A stretch of 20,020 nt of DNA from Neptuniibacter sp. (GCA_024686055.1 JAIBDV010000006.1:1-20020), one strand, 5' to 3'. Shown: positions 1 to 8,666, counted from the first letter of the stretch. Notes: a model not told the origin generated them from the sequence alone. Made by a program: numbers and translations.

Positions 1-1
1 C

Positions 2-370
2 CTGTTACTGGAGTTTCTTAAATTCTTGGTTAACGCAGAAAAAAAAGGCGACCTTTCAAAGAGTATCCGGGAAAGCTTTGAGAAACGCGCCCGCCAGGCC
101 CATCTACGAATTGCCTGTGAGCTGGAAATATTCGAAGGCCTCGCCATTGAAAGCATGAATGGTGGCACGGCAGCTCTGCCCAAGCTACGCAACTGTTTTT
201 TCAAACTGGATAGCCTCAACCGCGATCACAGCATGGACCGCCAGCTGTACGAGCTACGCACCTATGTTGATACCCTGGCCGCCGAAAAAGCCGCTGAAGA
301 GCAGCGGCGCGAAGAGGAACGCCGTATCCATCGACTGGAAGAAGAACGCTACAACAACACATCGTTCTGA
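2..370 (+). CDS. C-terminal part of an unrecognised protein (5' end outside window)
   Basis: The reading frame is open from the left edge to the TGA at 368-370, giving 123 residues. A TTG at 26 could be read as a start, but the frame continues upstream of it with no stop and no Shine-Dalgarno sequence precedes it, so the gene most likely begins outside the window. The visible part is largely helical. It ends in a highly charged stretch of about 30 residues rich in Glu and Arg (AAEEQRREEERRIHRLEEER), probably a coiled coil or single helix. No family is recognised and no catalytic motif is seen. It ends 23 bases before the GST-like gene on the same strand, so the two may be co-transcribed. Confidence 0.6.
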   Translation: MLLEFLKFLVNAEKKGDLSKSIRESFEKRARQAHLRIACELEIFEGLAIESMNGGTAALPKLRNCFFKLDSLNRDHSMDRQLYELRTYVDTLAAEKAAEEQRREEERRIHRLEEERYNNTSF

Positions 371-393
371 TCTCCCTTATTAAAGGAAACAGC

Positions 394-1074
394 ATGAGCC
401 TGATCTTACACGGCGTTCCCCTTTCACCCTTTGTTCGCAAAGTGCGTGTCGTCATGGCAGAAAAGAACCTGCGCTACGACATGCAAACCGTCGTCCCCTA
501 CGCTACCCGCGAAGACTACGTCAACATCAACCCATTACGACGTATCCCTGCCCTGCAGGACGGCGACATCATCATCTGCGACTCAGCGGTTATCTGCGAT
601 TACCTGGAAACAGACCACCCCCAGCCGCCTCTCTACCCGGCACAGCCCGCCGACCGTGCTCGCTGCCTGTGGCTGGAAAAATACGCCGACTATGAACTTG
701 CCCCGGCCTCAACCTTCCGGGTGTTCTTCCAGCATATCGTGCAACCAACACTGGGCAAGCAGGCCGATCCAGACATCATCAGTGACGCCATCAACAACCG
801 CATTCCACCTCACATGGACTATCTGGAAACCCAGCTGGCTGCCCAGCAGTGGTTCGTCAACAACCAGTTCAGCATTGCCGACATCGCCATCGCCAGCCAG
901 CTGGTCAACCTGCAACATGCCGGTTACCAGCTGGATCAGCAACGCTGGCCCGGCCTCCATAGCCACCTGCAACGCTTTTGCGCACGCACCAGCGTCGCCA
1001 GCCTGCTAGCCGGGGAGCAACAAATGGTAGATAAGATTAAAAGTCGCTTCGAAATCGGTGCCTTACCTGGCTGA
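394..1074 (+). CDS. Glutathione S-transferase family protein
   Basis: A 226-residue protein with the two-part GST fold. The N-terminal thioredoxin-like domain (about residues 1-78) begins LILHGVPLSPFVRKVRVVMAEK, with a Ser/Pro-Phe pair at the usual active-site helix, followed by the cis-proline region (RRIPALQDG) and the glutathione-binding CDSAVICDYLE motif. The helical C-terminal domain (about 85-210) carries the N-capping segment SIADIAIASQL. The length is normal for cytosolic bacterial GSTs. AAGGAAA lies 8 bases before the ATG and fixes the start. The family conjugates glutathione or acts as peroxidase, reductase or non-enzymatic stress protein; the substrate cannot be told from the sequence. 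It resembles SspA only in general fold. The gene converges on the TRAP-type gene across a 10-bp hairpin. Confidence 0.88.
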   Translation: MSLILHGVPLSPFVRKVRVVMAEKNLRYDMQTVVPYATREDYVNINPLRRIPALQDGDIIICDSAVICDYLETDHPQPPLYPAQPADRARCLWLEKYADYELAPASTFRVFFQHIVQPTLGKQADPDIISDAINNRIPPHMDYLETQLAAQQWFVNNQFSIADIAIASQLVNLQHAGYQLDQQRWPGLHSHLQRFCARTSVASLLAGEQQMVDKIKSRFEIGALPG

Positions 1075-1086
1075 CGGCCACCCCAC

Positions 1087-1115
1087 CGATGGCAGGACAA
1101 CCCGCCCTGCCATCG
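1087..1115. terminator. Stem-loop between convergent genes, possible bidirectional terminator
   Basis: CGATGGCAGG at 1087-1096 pairs perfectly with CCTGCCATCG at 1106-1115 around a 9-base loop. It sits 12 bases after the GST stop and 24 bases after the end of the minus-strand TRAP gene, as expected for a shared terminator. No clear U-tract follows on either strand, so intrinsic termination is uncertain and it may instead be an mRNA 3'-end stabiliser. Confidence 0.45.
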
Positions 1116-1139
1116 CAACCCCCAGCGCTTCCCTCAGCA

Positions 1140-2174
1140 CTAAAGCCCCCGCGCAATATTACGCAACTCCACCAGCGCCTGTTCAGCCGCGACACCTCGC
1201 TGGCGGGCCTGTTCAGCCCAGCCCTGTTCAACCCCTTCCATCAGCTGGTTAAACTCCTGTGCCATCGGCTCACCAGCAGCAACCCTGACCACCGTCACCC
1301 CATGCTCCTGTGCCGCCCGATACCCTGCCACGTCACCTTCAGCCCAGGCCTTGCCCGCCATAGCCGACAGTTTCTCACCCGACACATCCAACACCGCCTG
1401 ACGATCAGCCTCAGGCAGCCCCGCCAGAAACGCCGGATTGATCACCAGACCGAAACTGCCCAGGTACATTCCCCCCGGTAACACAACAACATAAGGCGCG
1501 ACCTCATATAAGCGCTGTGAACGCTGCTCACTCATCGGCAGAAACGCACCGTCTACAATTTTCTCATGCAGAAACTCATACACATGATTCCCCGGCGACG
1601 GCACCCGGGTAACCCCCATCCGCTTACCAATGGCTGATTGCACGCCACCCCCCACCCGAATTTTTTTACCCTGCAAATCCGCCAGTGACTCAATTGGCTG
1701 GCGCAACTGAATCAAGCCCGGCCCATGAGTAAACAAGGCCGCCAGATGCAGCCCCTCATGTTCATTCGCACCAGCGAAATACTTCTGATACACCCGCCAG
1801 TACGCCACCGAAGCGGCTTCTGGCCCGGCACCCAGCCCCGGCTGTTCCACCACCTGCGTCAACACAAACCGACCTGGCACAAAGCCATGGAAACTCCAGC
1901 CAGCGTCCGCCACGCCATCTTCCACCAGATCAAAAATCGTCGGTGGGGCTCCCAGCCCGTACTCCACTTTCAGGCTCACCCGCCCCTGTGTCGCCTGCTC
2001 AATCCAGCGCCGCCAGGTCGGCAACACCACCGCATTCTGTGGGTGACCCGGCGGCAGCCAGCTGGCCACCGTCATCACCGTGACGGGAGCCTGCGCCCAG
2101 CACACCACCGACAATAACCAGCCCGCCAGCAACCCCAGACACCGTTTACATCCGCCTGCATATCCCTGTTTCAT
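1140..2174 (-). CDS. Orphan TRAP transporter solute-binding protein (DctP/TeaA type)
   Basis: About 344 residues. The N-terminus has a basic start and a hydrophobic stretch (CLGLLAGWLLSVVCWAQA) that reads as a Sec signal peptide cleaved after the AQA, so the mature protein should be periplasmic. The body shows DctP-family features: the FDLVEDGVADAGWSFHGFVPGRF segment, a LADLQGKKIRVGG segment, and the conserved ligand-helix region near VDGAFLPMSEQRSQRLYEVAPYV. Such proteins bind small organic acids and deliver them to DctQ/DctM membrane subunits, but no such subunits are encoded here. Start choice: a GTG at 2177 directly precedes the ATG at 2174; AAGGAG is 8 bases from the ATG and only 5 from the GTG, so the ATG is preferred. 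It lies 43 bases downstream of the P450 gene on the same strand, probably one transcript. Confidence 0.82.
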   Translation of the reverse strand: MKQGYAGGCKRCLGLLAGWLLSVVCWAQAPVTVMTVASWLPPGHPQNAVVLPTWRRWIEQATQGRVSLKVEYGLGAPPTIFDLVEDGVADAGWSFHGFVPGRFVLTQVVEQPGLGAGPEAASVAYWRVYQKYFAGANEHEGLHLAALFTHGPGLIQLRQPIESLADLQGKKIRVGGGVQSAIGKRMGVTRVPSPGNHVYEFLHEKIVDGAFLPMSEQRSQRLYEVAPYVVVLPGGMYLGSFGLVINPAFLAGLPEADRQAVLDVSGEKLSAMAGKAWAEGDVAGYRAAQEHGVTVVRVAAGEPMAQEFNQLMEGVEQGWAEQARQRGVAAEQALVELRNIARGL

Positions 2175-2217
2175 CACATAGGCTCCTTGCCTGAAAACTT
2201 TTCACAACCGCTACCGC

Positions 2218-3456
2218 TCAAAGCACCAGCGCCAGCTGGCTCCAGCTACGAAACCGCGCCCGTTGTGCCCGCACCCGCTTACCCAGCCCAAACTCAGGAA
2301 AACGCTGCACAAACTGACCCATGGCAACCCGCCCTTCCATCCGCCCCAGGTTCATCCCCGCACACTGATGCGGACCATAACCAAACGCCAGGTGCCGGTT
2401 TGGCTTACGCTGAATATCCAGATAATCCGGCTGCTCGAACACCGCCGGATCACGGTTAGCCGCGCCGATACCCAACACCAGCTGCGTCGCCGCCGGTATA
2501 TCCACCCCGGCCACCGTCACCGCCTGAGTCGTCACCCGACTGCCCAGCTGATTCGAACTCTCAAACCGCAACAACTCCTCACAGGCCGAGCGGATCAGTT
2601 CCGGCTGATTCACCAGCAACGCCCGCTGTTCCGGCCAGTCATGCAACGCCACCAGACCATTCGCGACAAAATTGGTGGTCGTCTCATGGCCCGCATTCAT
2701 CAACAAAATACAGTTATGCAGCAACTCCCGCTCAGACAACCCCACCGCTTCCAGCGCCTGCGCCTGAATCAGCCGGGTTAACATATCCTGATCAGGATCA
2801 CCGGGCTGTTTTCGCCGCTGAGCAATCAGCCGTGCCAGATAATCCAGCATCTCCTGTACCGCCACATTCCCCGCCTCAAACACCGCCGGGCTGATCACCG
2901 GCTCCAGCGCACTGAGAATGGCCAGCGACCAGCGCCGTAACGGCTCCCGCTCCGCTACCGGCACCCCCAACAGGTGGGCAATCACCTCCACGGGAATCAC
3001 CCCGGCAAAATGCTCAATCAGATCAGGCCCAGACTGCACCTCCAGCGCATCCAGCAGCCTGGCGACCATCTGCTCCAGCATCGGCTCCATCGCCACCAGC
3101 GCCCGCGAGGTAAACGCCGTCATAATAATCGGCCGAATCGCCGCATGCCGCGGCGGGTCGGTAAACACCAGCGACGAGGTATGGTGCTCAAATAACAACG
3201 AATCACCGAACTTGGGCGCAAATTCCAGTTTTTTATCCGAGCTGAACAGCTCAGCGTGGGTATACAGATACTTCACATCGTCGTAACGGCTGAACAGGTA
3301 ACTACCATCCGGCAGCAGCTTGATCGGCGCATAACGACGCAGCGCAGCGTAATAAGGAAAGGGATTCTCATAAAAATCTGCGGGTAAATTACGCAGATCA
3401 AACGCAGCAGCGAGGGCCTGTTGCGCCATGGGGGAAAAGGGTTCTGATAACGTCAT
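2218..3456 (-). CDS. Cytochrome P450
   Basis: A 412-residue soluble bacterial P450, a haem monooxygenase that needs external electron-transfer partners. Hallmarks in order: the I-helix oxygen-activation motif AGHETTT (residues 255-261), the K-helix E294-L-L-R297, and the haem loop FGYGPHQCAG with the proximal thiolate Cys365. There is no membrane anchor, and the length is normal for class I bacterial P450s. The frame extends 14 codons upstream to an ATG at 3498, but GGGAGG lies 7 bases before the ATG at 3456 and the resulting N-terminus (MTLSEPF) suits the family better. A TATAGT hexamer at 3515-3520 on the minus strand could be its -10 box, though no good -35 is seen. No ferredoxin or reductase gene is nearby. 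The substrate is unknown; the close downstream TRAP-type binding protein hints at an imported organic acid. Confidence 0.92.
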   Translation of the reverse strand: MTLSEPFSPMAQQALAAAFDLRNLPADFYENPFPYYAALRRYAPIKLLPDGSYLFSRYDDVKYLYTHAELFSSDKKLEFAPKFGDSLLFEHHTSSLVFTDPPRHAAIRPIIMTAFTSRALVAMEPMLEQMVARLLDALEVQSGPDLIEHFAGVIPVEVIAHLLGVPVAEREPLRRWSLAILSALEPVISPAVFEAGNVAVQEMLDYLARLIAQRRKQPGDPDQDMLTRLIQAQALEAVGLSERELLHNCILLMNAGHETTTNFVANGLVALHDWPEQRALLVNQPELIRSACEELLRFESSNQLGSRVTTQAVTVAGVDIPAATQLVLGIGAANRDPAVFEQPDYLDIQRKPNRHLAFGYGPHQCAGMNLGRMEGRVAMGQFVQRFPEFGLGKRVRAQRARFRSWSQLALVL

Positions 3457-3627
3457 TGTCCAACCTCCCAGCATCCATTCAGGGCGTTCTGCATCCATAC
3501 AGAACGGAAACCCGACTATAAACGTAGCTCAGGCTTCAGATTGCGCCATCAGCCGTACAGGCCGACAACGGCAGTCATGACAGGTATCAATTTTTAGTAA
3601 TATAAGCTGGCTCGGTTAACGCTACGG

Positions 3628-4857
3628 CTATAACGACGCCGAGGCAAACGGCAGCGCCATCAAATCACTATTACAATCCGCCAGCAGCGACATCGGACAC
3701 GTCTCGTCCACTTCATCCAGCATATCCACCAGCAACACCCGCTGTTCATCCAGCGCCAGGCTGATGGTGTAACAGCGCCGACCGGTTTCAATATCCACAT
3801 AGGCACTGGAACGCAGCACCGCGCGGGCATAATCGGCAGAACTGACCAGCTGATAAAAATAAGGTCGCCAGCTCCAGTTATTCCCCACCACCGAGACATC
3901 CTGCTGCCACTGGTCTTCCGTAAAACTATAATTCGCACTGATCTGCTCACCACTGCGATTGCACAAATAAAGTCGGAGTAAACCCGGCTCCGGGCAGTAA
4001 TTATTTAAAGCCAGGTCCACTCCGGCAGACTGGAGCTGATCACGCAAGCCCAGTAGCTGAGTATGCAAGCGCTGCATATGCCACTGCCGTTGGGTGACCT
4101 CATTCATCGCCATATCCAGATGCTGCGACAGCAACCGGTTCAGCCGCGCCTGTGGTGCCTGCGCAGGCATAAACTGCGCCCGCGCTGGCGAGAAGATATA
4201 CCCCTGAATGTAGCTGGCATTACAGTGCAGCGCCAACATAAATTCTTCATCCGTTTCAACACCTTCACACACCACCCGCGCCCCCAGCCGCGCACCGATA
4301 TCGCCCACCAGCTGCATCAACGCACTCTTGCGGTGCGACCAGCGTTCATCCTGAAACATCCGCATATCCAGCTTGATAATATCCGGGGTGAATACCAGCA
4401 AGCGGTCTAACTGCTGAAAACCTGCACCAAAATCGTCAAAGGCAACCTTCACCCCGGCCTCACGGTAGCGCTCAGCCAGGGCACCGATCTGCGCCACATC
4501 GCCCCCCAGCTCGGTAATTTCCACCACCACCCGCGCCGGATCAATCCCATACTCACGGATCATCGCCAGTGTCGGCAGCGGCTCGTCCGGGTGCAGCGCA
4601 TCAATCCACTCTGGCGACAGGTTGAGAGTTAAAAACTGATCAGGGGCCGCCTCAGCAGCAAACCGCGCCAGCGCCTGGCGGCGTATCGTACGGTCCAGCG
4701 CCAGCCGCGCCTCGGGTGCCAGGTCCTCAGCAAACAGCAACGGTGCCGCCGACACCGCTACGCCATTGTCATCATAGCGACGCGCCAGCGCCTCGTATCC
4801 CGCAACACGCCCACTCGCAATTTCAATAATTGGCTGAAACCAGGGGAAAAGATCCAT
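3628..4857 (-). CDS. EAL-domain c-di-GMP phosphodiesterase with YkuI-type C-terminal sensor domain
   Basis: 409 residues. The EAL domain (about 1-245) keeps the residues expected of an active phosphodiesterase: E22 of the EAL motif, N79, E113, D141-D142 in DDFGAG (loop 6), K162, E198 and Q218. It should hydrolyse c-di-GMP to pGpG. The C-terminal part (about 250-395) begins with a helical linker and continues into a PAS/Cache-like fold with NWSWRPYFYQ and an ITSLALDEQR-like final strand region. The order and total length match YkuI of Bacillus (EAL plus YkuI_C). No signal peptide or transmembrane segment is seen, so it is cytosolic. AAGGAG lies 9 bases before the ATG. It stands alone, without a neighbouring diguanylate cyclase or effector. 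The EAL call is firm; the C-terminal assignment rests on layout and motif resemblance. Confidence 0.9.
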   Translation of the reverse strand: MDLFPWFQPIIEIASGRVAGYEALARRYDDNGVAVSAAPLLFAEDLAPEARLALDRTIRRQALARFAAEAAPDQFLTLNLSPEWIDALHPDEPLPTLAMIREYGIDPARVVVEITELGGDVAQIGALAERYREAGVKVAFDDFGAGFQQLDRLLVFTPDIIKLDMRMFQDERWSHRKSALMQLVGDIGARLGARVVCEGVETDEEFMLALHCNASYIQGYIFSPARAQFMPAQAPQARLNRLLSQHLDMAMNEVTQRQWHMQRLHTQLLGLRDQLQSAGVDLALNNYCPEPGLLRLYLCNRSGEQISANYSFTEDQWQQDVSVVGNNWSWRPYFYQLVSSADYARAVLRSSAYVDIETGRRCYTISLALDEQRVLLVDMLDEVDETCPMSLLADCNSDLMALPFASASL

Positions 4858-4957
4858 TCTGCCAAGCTCCTTAAGGCAATGTTTTGCAAGAGCTAAGCAA
4901 GGGGCGGGCCAGTGTGGTTGACCCGATGTTTATGACAGGGAGACAAAGCCGCTAATC

Positions 4958-7858
4958 TTAAAGAGTTTCTTCGAATTGCAGATCTTGTTCAGCGATTACG
5001 GCTTTCAACCGGGCAAATGTCACCATCTCTTCATTGGCAGGCATATCAGCATAATCAGGGTTACTGGCACGCAGGGTATAATTTCCTGGGCCATTTTTAA
5101 GTACCTTACGCAACAGATACTGGTCATCACCACTGATATCCTGACGTTCAATTGCTACGACCTGATCACTGATTTTACCGGCATTATCAGGTGTAATAGC
5201 CTCCAGGAGTAAGTAGTCACCATCCTGTATGGGGGATTTCCCGCCGTCCATCGAATTTCCTGATGCAACCGCTATGAAGTTGAGCTTCGGATGTATGGTC
5301 CCGTAGCCCTCCCTCAGATATACACGAAGCTCAGCTTCAGGTGTAGCCGTCTTGAAATGACCACAGGCTATTTTCAAGTCTGGAAAGCAGGCTATCTGAG
5401 CAAACGACAATGCCGAAGGCGATTCTTGCGTAACAGCCGGGTTTACCTCAATTTTGGGTAAGCGTTCTGCCCGATAATGCCTCAGACGCCAGTCCAGCAC
5501 CTCCTGTGTCATCTGCTGCAATACTGGCAGCTCATCAGGCTCAACAGGCACTGAAAAGCGCATAGACTCTCCTTCCAGCTCAAACCAGCAACGGCCCGAA
5601 GCCTCTGGCTTGCACCAGTGGGTAACAGGCATATTCCTCCACTGAGTCTGCCATTTCCGCACCGTTACTTTTGTAAGGTCTGACATAGATGCGGGCAGGT
5701 CAGCCTGCCATTCTGGATGCTCTTCAAACCAGACACGCGCCCATAACGCCAGGTCAGAGACAACAGCTCCCTGAGAGAAACCAGCCTGCTGCAATAGTGT
5801 CTGTAGCAAAATCAGCTTGTAGCTACGCGACAGCTTTGCCAATGCCAGGTCACGCAACCACTGGGCATACCCCTCAAGCACCGTCAACTCCCCTTCACTG
5901 ACCTGATCCAGCTCAGCGAGGAACTCCCACCAACTGCCATATTCAAGCCGTAACCGCTGCAAGTCAGCACCATCTTCAGCGAACTCTGACAACGTTGGCC
6001 GCCGCCCCATACCCTCTGACAATGCATGATATTTTGCTTCAAGCGAGAGGTTGGCAAGCTGTTCAAGAAACTCAACAAATGTCAGGTCATAATTCACAAA
6101 ACAGCCATCGGGCAGATTTATACCCTGGCGCGCCGCACGCGCAGCAGCTTTTCGACCTTTGCTTGCCGTACCACTAAGAAACAGCAATGGTCGGTTAATA
6201 AAACTGTGGTGGTTACCGACAAAGTCCAACACCACCACATGGCTTTTACCTGGTGAAGTGCGTAAACCTCGGCCCAGCTGCTGCAAAAACAAAATGCTGG
6301 ACTCTGTTGGCCGTAACATCAGTACCGTATCTATCTCGGGAAGGTTCATCCCTTCATTAAACAGATCTACCGAGAAGATGACTGACAACGCCCCCTCTTT
6401 TAACTGCGCCAGAGCGGATTCACGATTTAATGCAGAGCCTGCATAGACCGCCGCAGCCCTCACACCGGCTTTGACGAAGTGTGCAGCCATATGCTCAGCA
6501 TGTTTTCGCGAGACACAAAATGCCAATGTGCGCTGGCCCGCATGCGCTTGCCACTGCGACAGCACATGTCGTGCCCGCTTGAGAGTAGCCAGCTGAGCAA
6601 TCAATGCATCAGGGTCAAAGCGACCATTGCGCCACGGGATAGGGGTATAGTCGACTTCCTTGTCATAAATACCGTAGTAATGAAAAGGAGCAAGATCTTC
6701 TGATTCAATGCCATCGAACAGATCGACCCTGTAGATCAGGTTACCTTCACAGAGGGTTAATATATCCGCCTCATCTGTCCGTTCAGGTGTTGCCGTCAGA
6801 CCTAATAAAAATGCAGGTGAAAAGTGATTCATCAAACGCCGATAGCTGGTCGCAGCCGCATGATGAAACTCATCAATTACAATGTAATCAAATCGGTCGA
6901 CACTGAGTTTCTCAAGGTTTGCAGCCCTCGCCAGAGTCTGCACCGAAGCAAACAGCATATCCGCCTCAAGTGCTTTTTCTTTACCGGTGTATAACCCGGC
7001 GCGTAACTTCGGGTGAACCTTGATAAAATCATCACGCGCCTGAGTAAGAATTTCTTCTCGATGCGCGATAAACAAAACCCGGCTCGCGCCTGCCTGCAAC
7101 GCATCAAACGCGGCAAGAATTGTTTTACCCAGCCCGGTGGCAAGCACAACCAAGCCACGCCGTTTCCCTTCCTGCCGAGCCTGCGAAAGTGCATCAAGCG
7201 CCAGTTTCTGGTGTTTACGGGGTGCTAAAGACTCCACTACGGGCTCTTCTGCTTCAAACGCCGCCACCAGAGGCTTTACCTTACTTTGCTTACGGCGCAC
7301 CTCATAAGCAGACAGCCACAATTCATCAATACGGCAGACCTGGGGCGATTCCATCAGCGACTGGTATTTAGCCTGCGCATCTTCAATACGAGCTCGCGCC
7401 TGGCTGTCATAGTCATTCGGCCAGCTCAGGTGGTAATTCCACTCAAGCCCACTGGTTAGTGCTGTTCTGCTTAAATTACTGGACCCTATGAAAGCATCAG
7501 CACTACGCCAGACATCACCATCTGATTCAAAAAACAGGTAAGTTTTAAGGTGAAAGCTACCCTGAGCGGGCACCTGATAAACAAATAAGTCCGCTCCCAG
7601 ATCAGCCAGAAGCAGCATACGCCGTAGCGCATCGGGGTCAGTAATACAGAGGTAATCACTGGTAAGAATCGTCAGATGCTGACAACGTCCTTCCTGAAGC
7701 ACAACTTCAAGGTCACGAAAAATCAGCGCCAGGCCACTGGACTGGATGAAAGAGACAGCAATCTCAATACGATTGGCCCGATGGATGGATTCTCTCAACG
7801 CATCCACTAACTGACGGTCTTCTTGCCCTGTCAGTAAACAACTACTTACATCAGTCAA
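4958..7858 (-). CDS. PLD nuclease - superfamily 2 helicase - UmuD/LexA-like S24 peptidase fusion
   Basis: 966 residues, three domains. (1) Residues about 15-145, phospholipase-D-type nuclease: H103-L-K105, then GSSN at 125-128 and GLEWN at 137-141. (2) About 210-560, SF2 helicase: ATGLGKT (240-246), DEFH (329-332), TATP (355-358), and motif VI QQLGRGLR (526-533). (3) About 828-960, S24 peptidase: VASGNSM with Ser869, DGDYLLLE, and Lys918 in RKVLK as the expected dyad; Cys832-Gly833 lies 37 residues before Ser869, close to the 36 in UmuD. About 600-825 is unassigned. The PLD-helicase pairing is known from bacterial helicases, often ending in DUF3427; the peptidase end suggests self-cleavage triggered by RecA or DNA damage (inference). 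The start is TTG at 7858 with AGGA about 9 bases upstream, 4 bases after the methyltransferase stop. A defence or DNA-repair role is likely but unproven. Confidence 0.9.
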   Translation of the reverse strand: MTDVSSCLLTGQEDRQLVDALRESIHRANRIEIAVSFIQSSGLALIFRDLEVVLQEGRCQHLTILTSDYLCITDPDALRRMLLLADLGADLFVYQVPAQGSFHLKTYLFFESDGDVWRSADAFIGSSNLSRTALTSGLEWNYHLSWPNDYDSQARARIEDAQAKYQSLMESPQVCRIDELWLSAYEVRRKQSKVKPLVAAFEAEEPVVESLAPRKHQKLALDALSQARQEGKRRGLVVLATGLGKTILAAFDALQAGASRVLFIAHREEILTQARDDFIKVHPKLRAGLYTGKEKALEADMLFASVQTLARAANLEKLSVDRFDYIVIDEFHHAAATSYRRLMNHFSPAFLLGLTATPERTDEADILTLCEGNLIYRVDLFDGIESEDLAPFHYYGIYDKEVDYTPIPWRNGRFDPDALIAQLATLKRARHVLSQWQAHAGQRTLAFCVSRKHAEHMAAHFVKAGVRAAAVYAGSALNRESALAQLKEGALSVIFSVDLFNEGMNLPEIDTVLMLRPTESSILFLQQLGRGLRTSPGKSHVVVLDFVGNHHSFINRPLLFLSGTASKGRKAAARAARQGINLPDGCFVNYDLTFVEFLEQLANLSLEAKYHALSEGMGRRPTLSEFAEDGADLQRLRLEYGSWWEFLAELDQVSEGELTVLEGYAQWLRDLALAKLSRSYKLILLQTLLQQAGFSQGAVVSDLALWARVWFEEHPEWQADLPASMSDLTKVTVRKWQTQWRNMPVTHWCKPEASGRCWFELEGESMRFSVPVEPDELPVLQQMTQEVLDWRLRHYRAERLPKIEVNPAVTQESPSALSFAQIACFPDLKIACGHFKTATPEAELRVYLREGYGTIHPKLNFIAVASGNSMDGGKSPIQDGDYLLLEAITPDNAGKISDQVVAIERQDISGDDQYLLRKVLKNGPGNYTLRASNPDYADMPANEEMVTFARLKAVIAEQDLQFEETL

Positions 7859-7862
7859 ACAA

Positions 7863-8471
7863 CTACATCCTGTATTGTAAAATCACCGTCTGCCAACGCA
7901 CTTTTGCGCGGTTAAGGCAGTCCTGCGCCAGAGCCTGATTATCCGGTAATTCCAGCTGCAAGCCCAGTGGTTCAGCCAGCGCGGCCAGCTCATCAACGGA
8001 TACCGGATACATCGCGCGGCCAGGTTCAGAAGGGCCATAGCGCAGGCTGATCACCAGCAAGCCGGTATCGGCCAGTAAGGTCGCAAGCCGAGCCAGCGCG
8101 GGGGCGCGTTGCTCTGCTGGCAGGTGCATCCAGACAGCGGAGAGTAAAATCAGCTGATAGCGCCCGGCATCGGCTGCCAGTACGGGCAAGTGGGGCAGCT
8201 GATCATCCAGCCAGCGGGCGGGCTGCTGGCTATGCTGCTGTCCCAGCTGGCGCAGTGCTGCGGCGGGCTCGACTGCGGTCACCTGCCAGCCCAGCGCCTG
8301 CAACCCACGCGCATCCCGACCACTGCCCGCGCCGACATCCAGTGCCTGGCCAGCAGTAACATCCGTCAGCCGAGGTAGCCAGCTCTGGTGCACCGCATTG
8401 AATGCCAGCGCATCATACTGTGCCGCCAGAGCACGGGCATGGTGGTGATAATGGGCAATGGTGTCGGTCAT
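7863..8471 (-). CDS. Class I SAM-dependent methyltransferase
   Basis: 202 residues. Motif I is clear (ALDVGAGSGRDA, residues 43-54), followed by the acidic post-motif II region (VTAVEPAAALRQLG) and a motif IV-like segment LILLSAVWMHLP. This is a Rossmann-fold methyltransferase of the small-molecule type (TehB/UbiE-like fold). It lacks the DPPY/NPPY signature of adenine or N4-cytosine DNA methylases and the PCQ motif of cytosine-5 enzymes, so DNA modification is not indicated. AAGG lies 5 bases before the ATG. Only four bases separate its stop from the TTG start of the nuclease-helicase gene, so the two are almost certainly one operon and may be translationally coupled. The substrate is unknown. 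Confidence 0.88.
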   Translation of the reverse strand: MTDTIAHYHHHARALAAQYDALAFNAVHQSWLPRLTDVTAGQALDVGAGSGRDARGLQALGWQVTAVEPAAALRQLGQQHSQQPARWLDDQLPHLPVLAADAGRYQLILLSAVWMHLPAEQRAPALARLATLLADTGLLVISLRYGPSEPGRAMYPVSVDELAALAEPLGLQLELPDNQALAQDCLNRAKVRWQTVILQYRM

Positions 8472-8666
8472 GGTCGCCTTGTCTGTTATCCTGGTAAGAG
8501 GGCTATCACAGTGCCGTATTCATCCGCAGGCTGTAAAGCCCTGATATCCGCCGTCCGCTTCAGGTCTGTATTGTAATGGCTTTTATGACCAGTCATTTCA
8601 GTCGGTTAAATTGCCACTCCCCTGCCCTTAATCAATTTCCTTGTCATATCAATGCGATAGGCTGAA

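Noticed and set aside
3560..3600. GCCG-ACAA-CGGC hairpin as a terminator for the EAL gene
   Set aside because: Only four base pairs, about 55 bases beyond the stop, and no U-tract follows on the transcribed strand.
7863..8471. Methyltransferase read as the modification enzyme of a restriction system
   Set aside because: Has only the SAM-binding motif I; no DPPY/NPPY or cytosine-5 motifs and no target-recognition domain, and it is too small for a typical DNA methylase.
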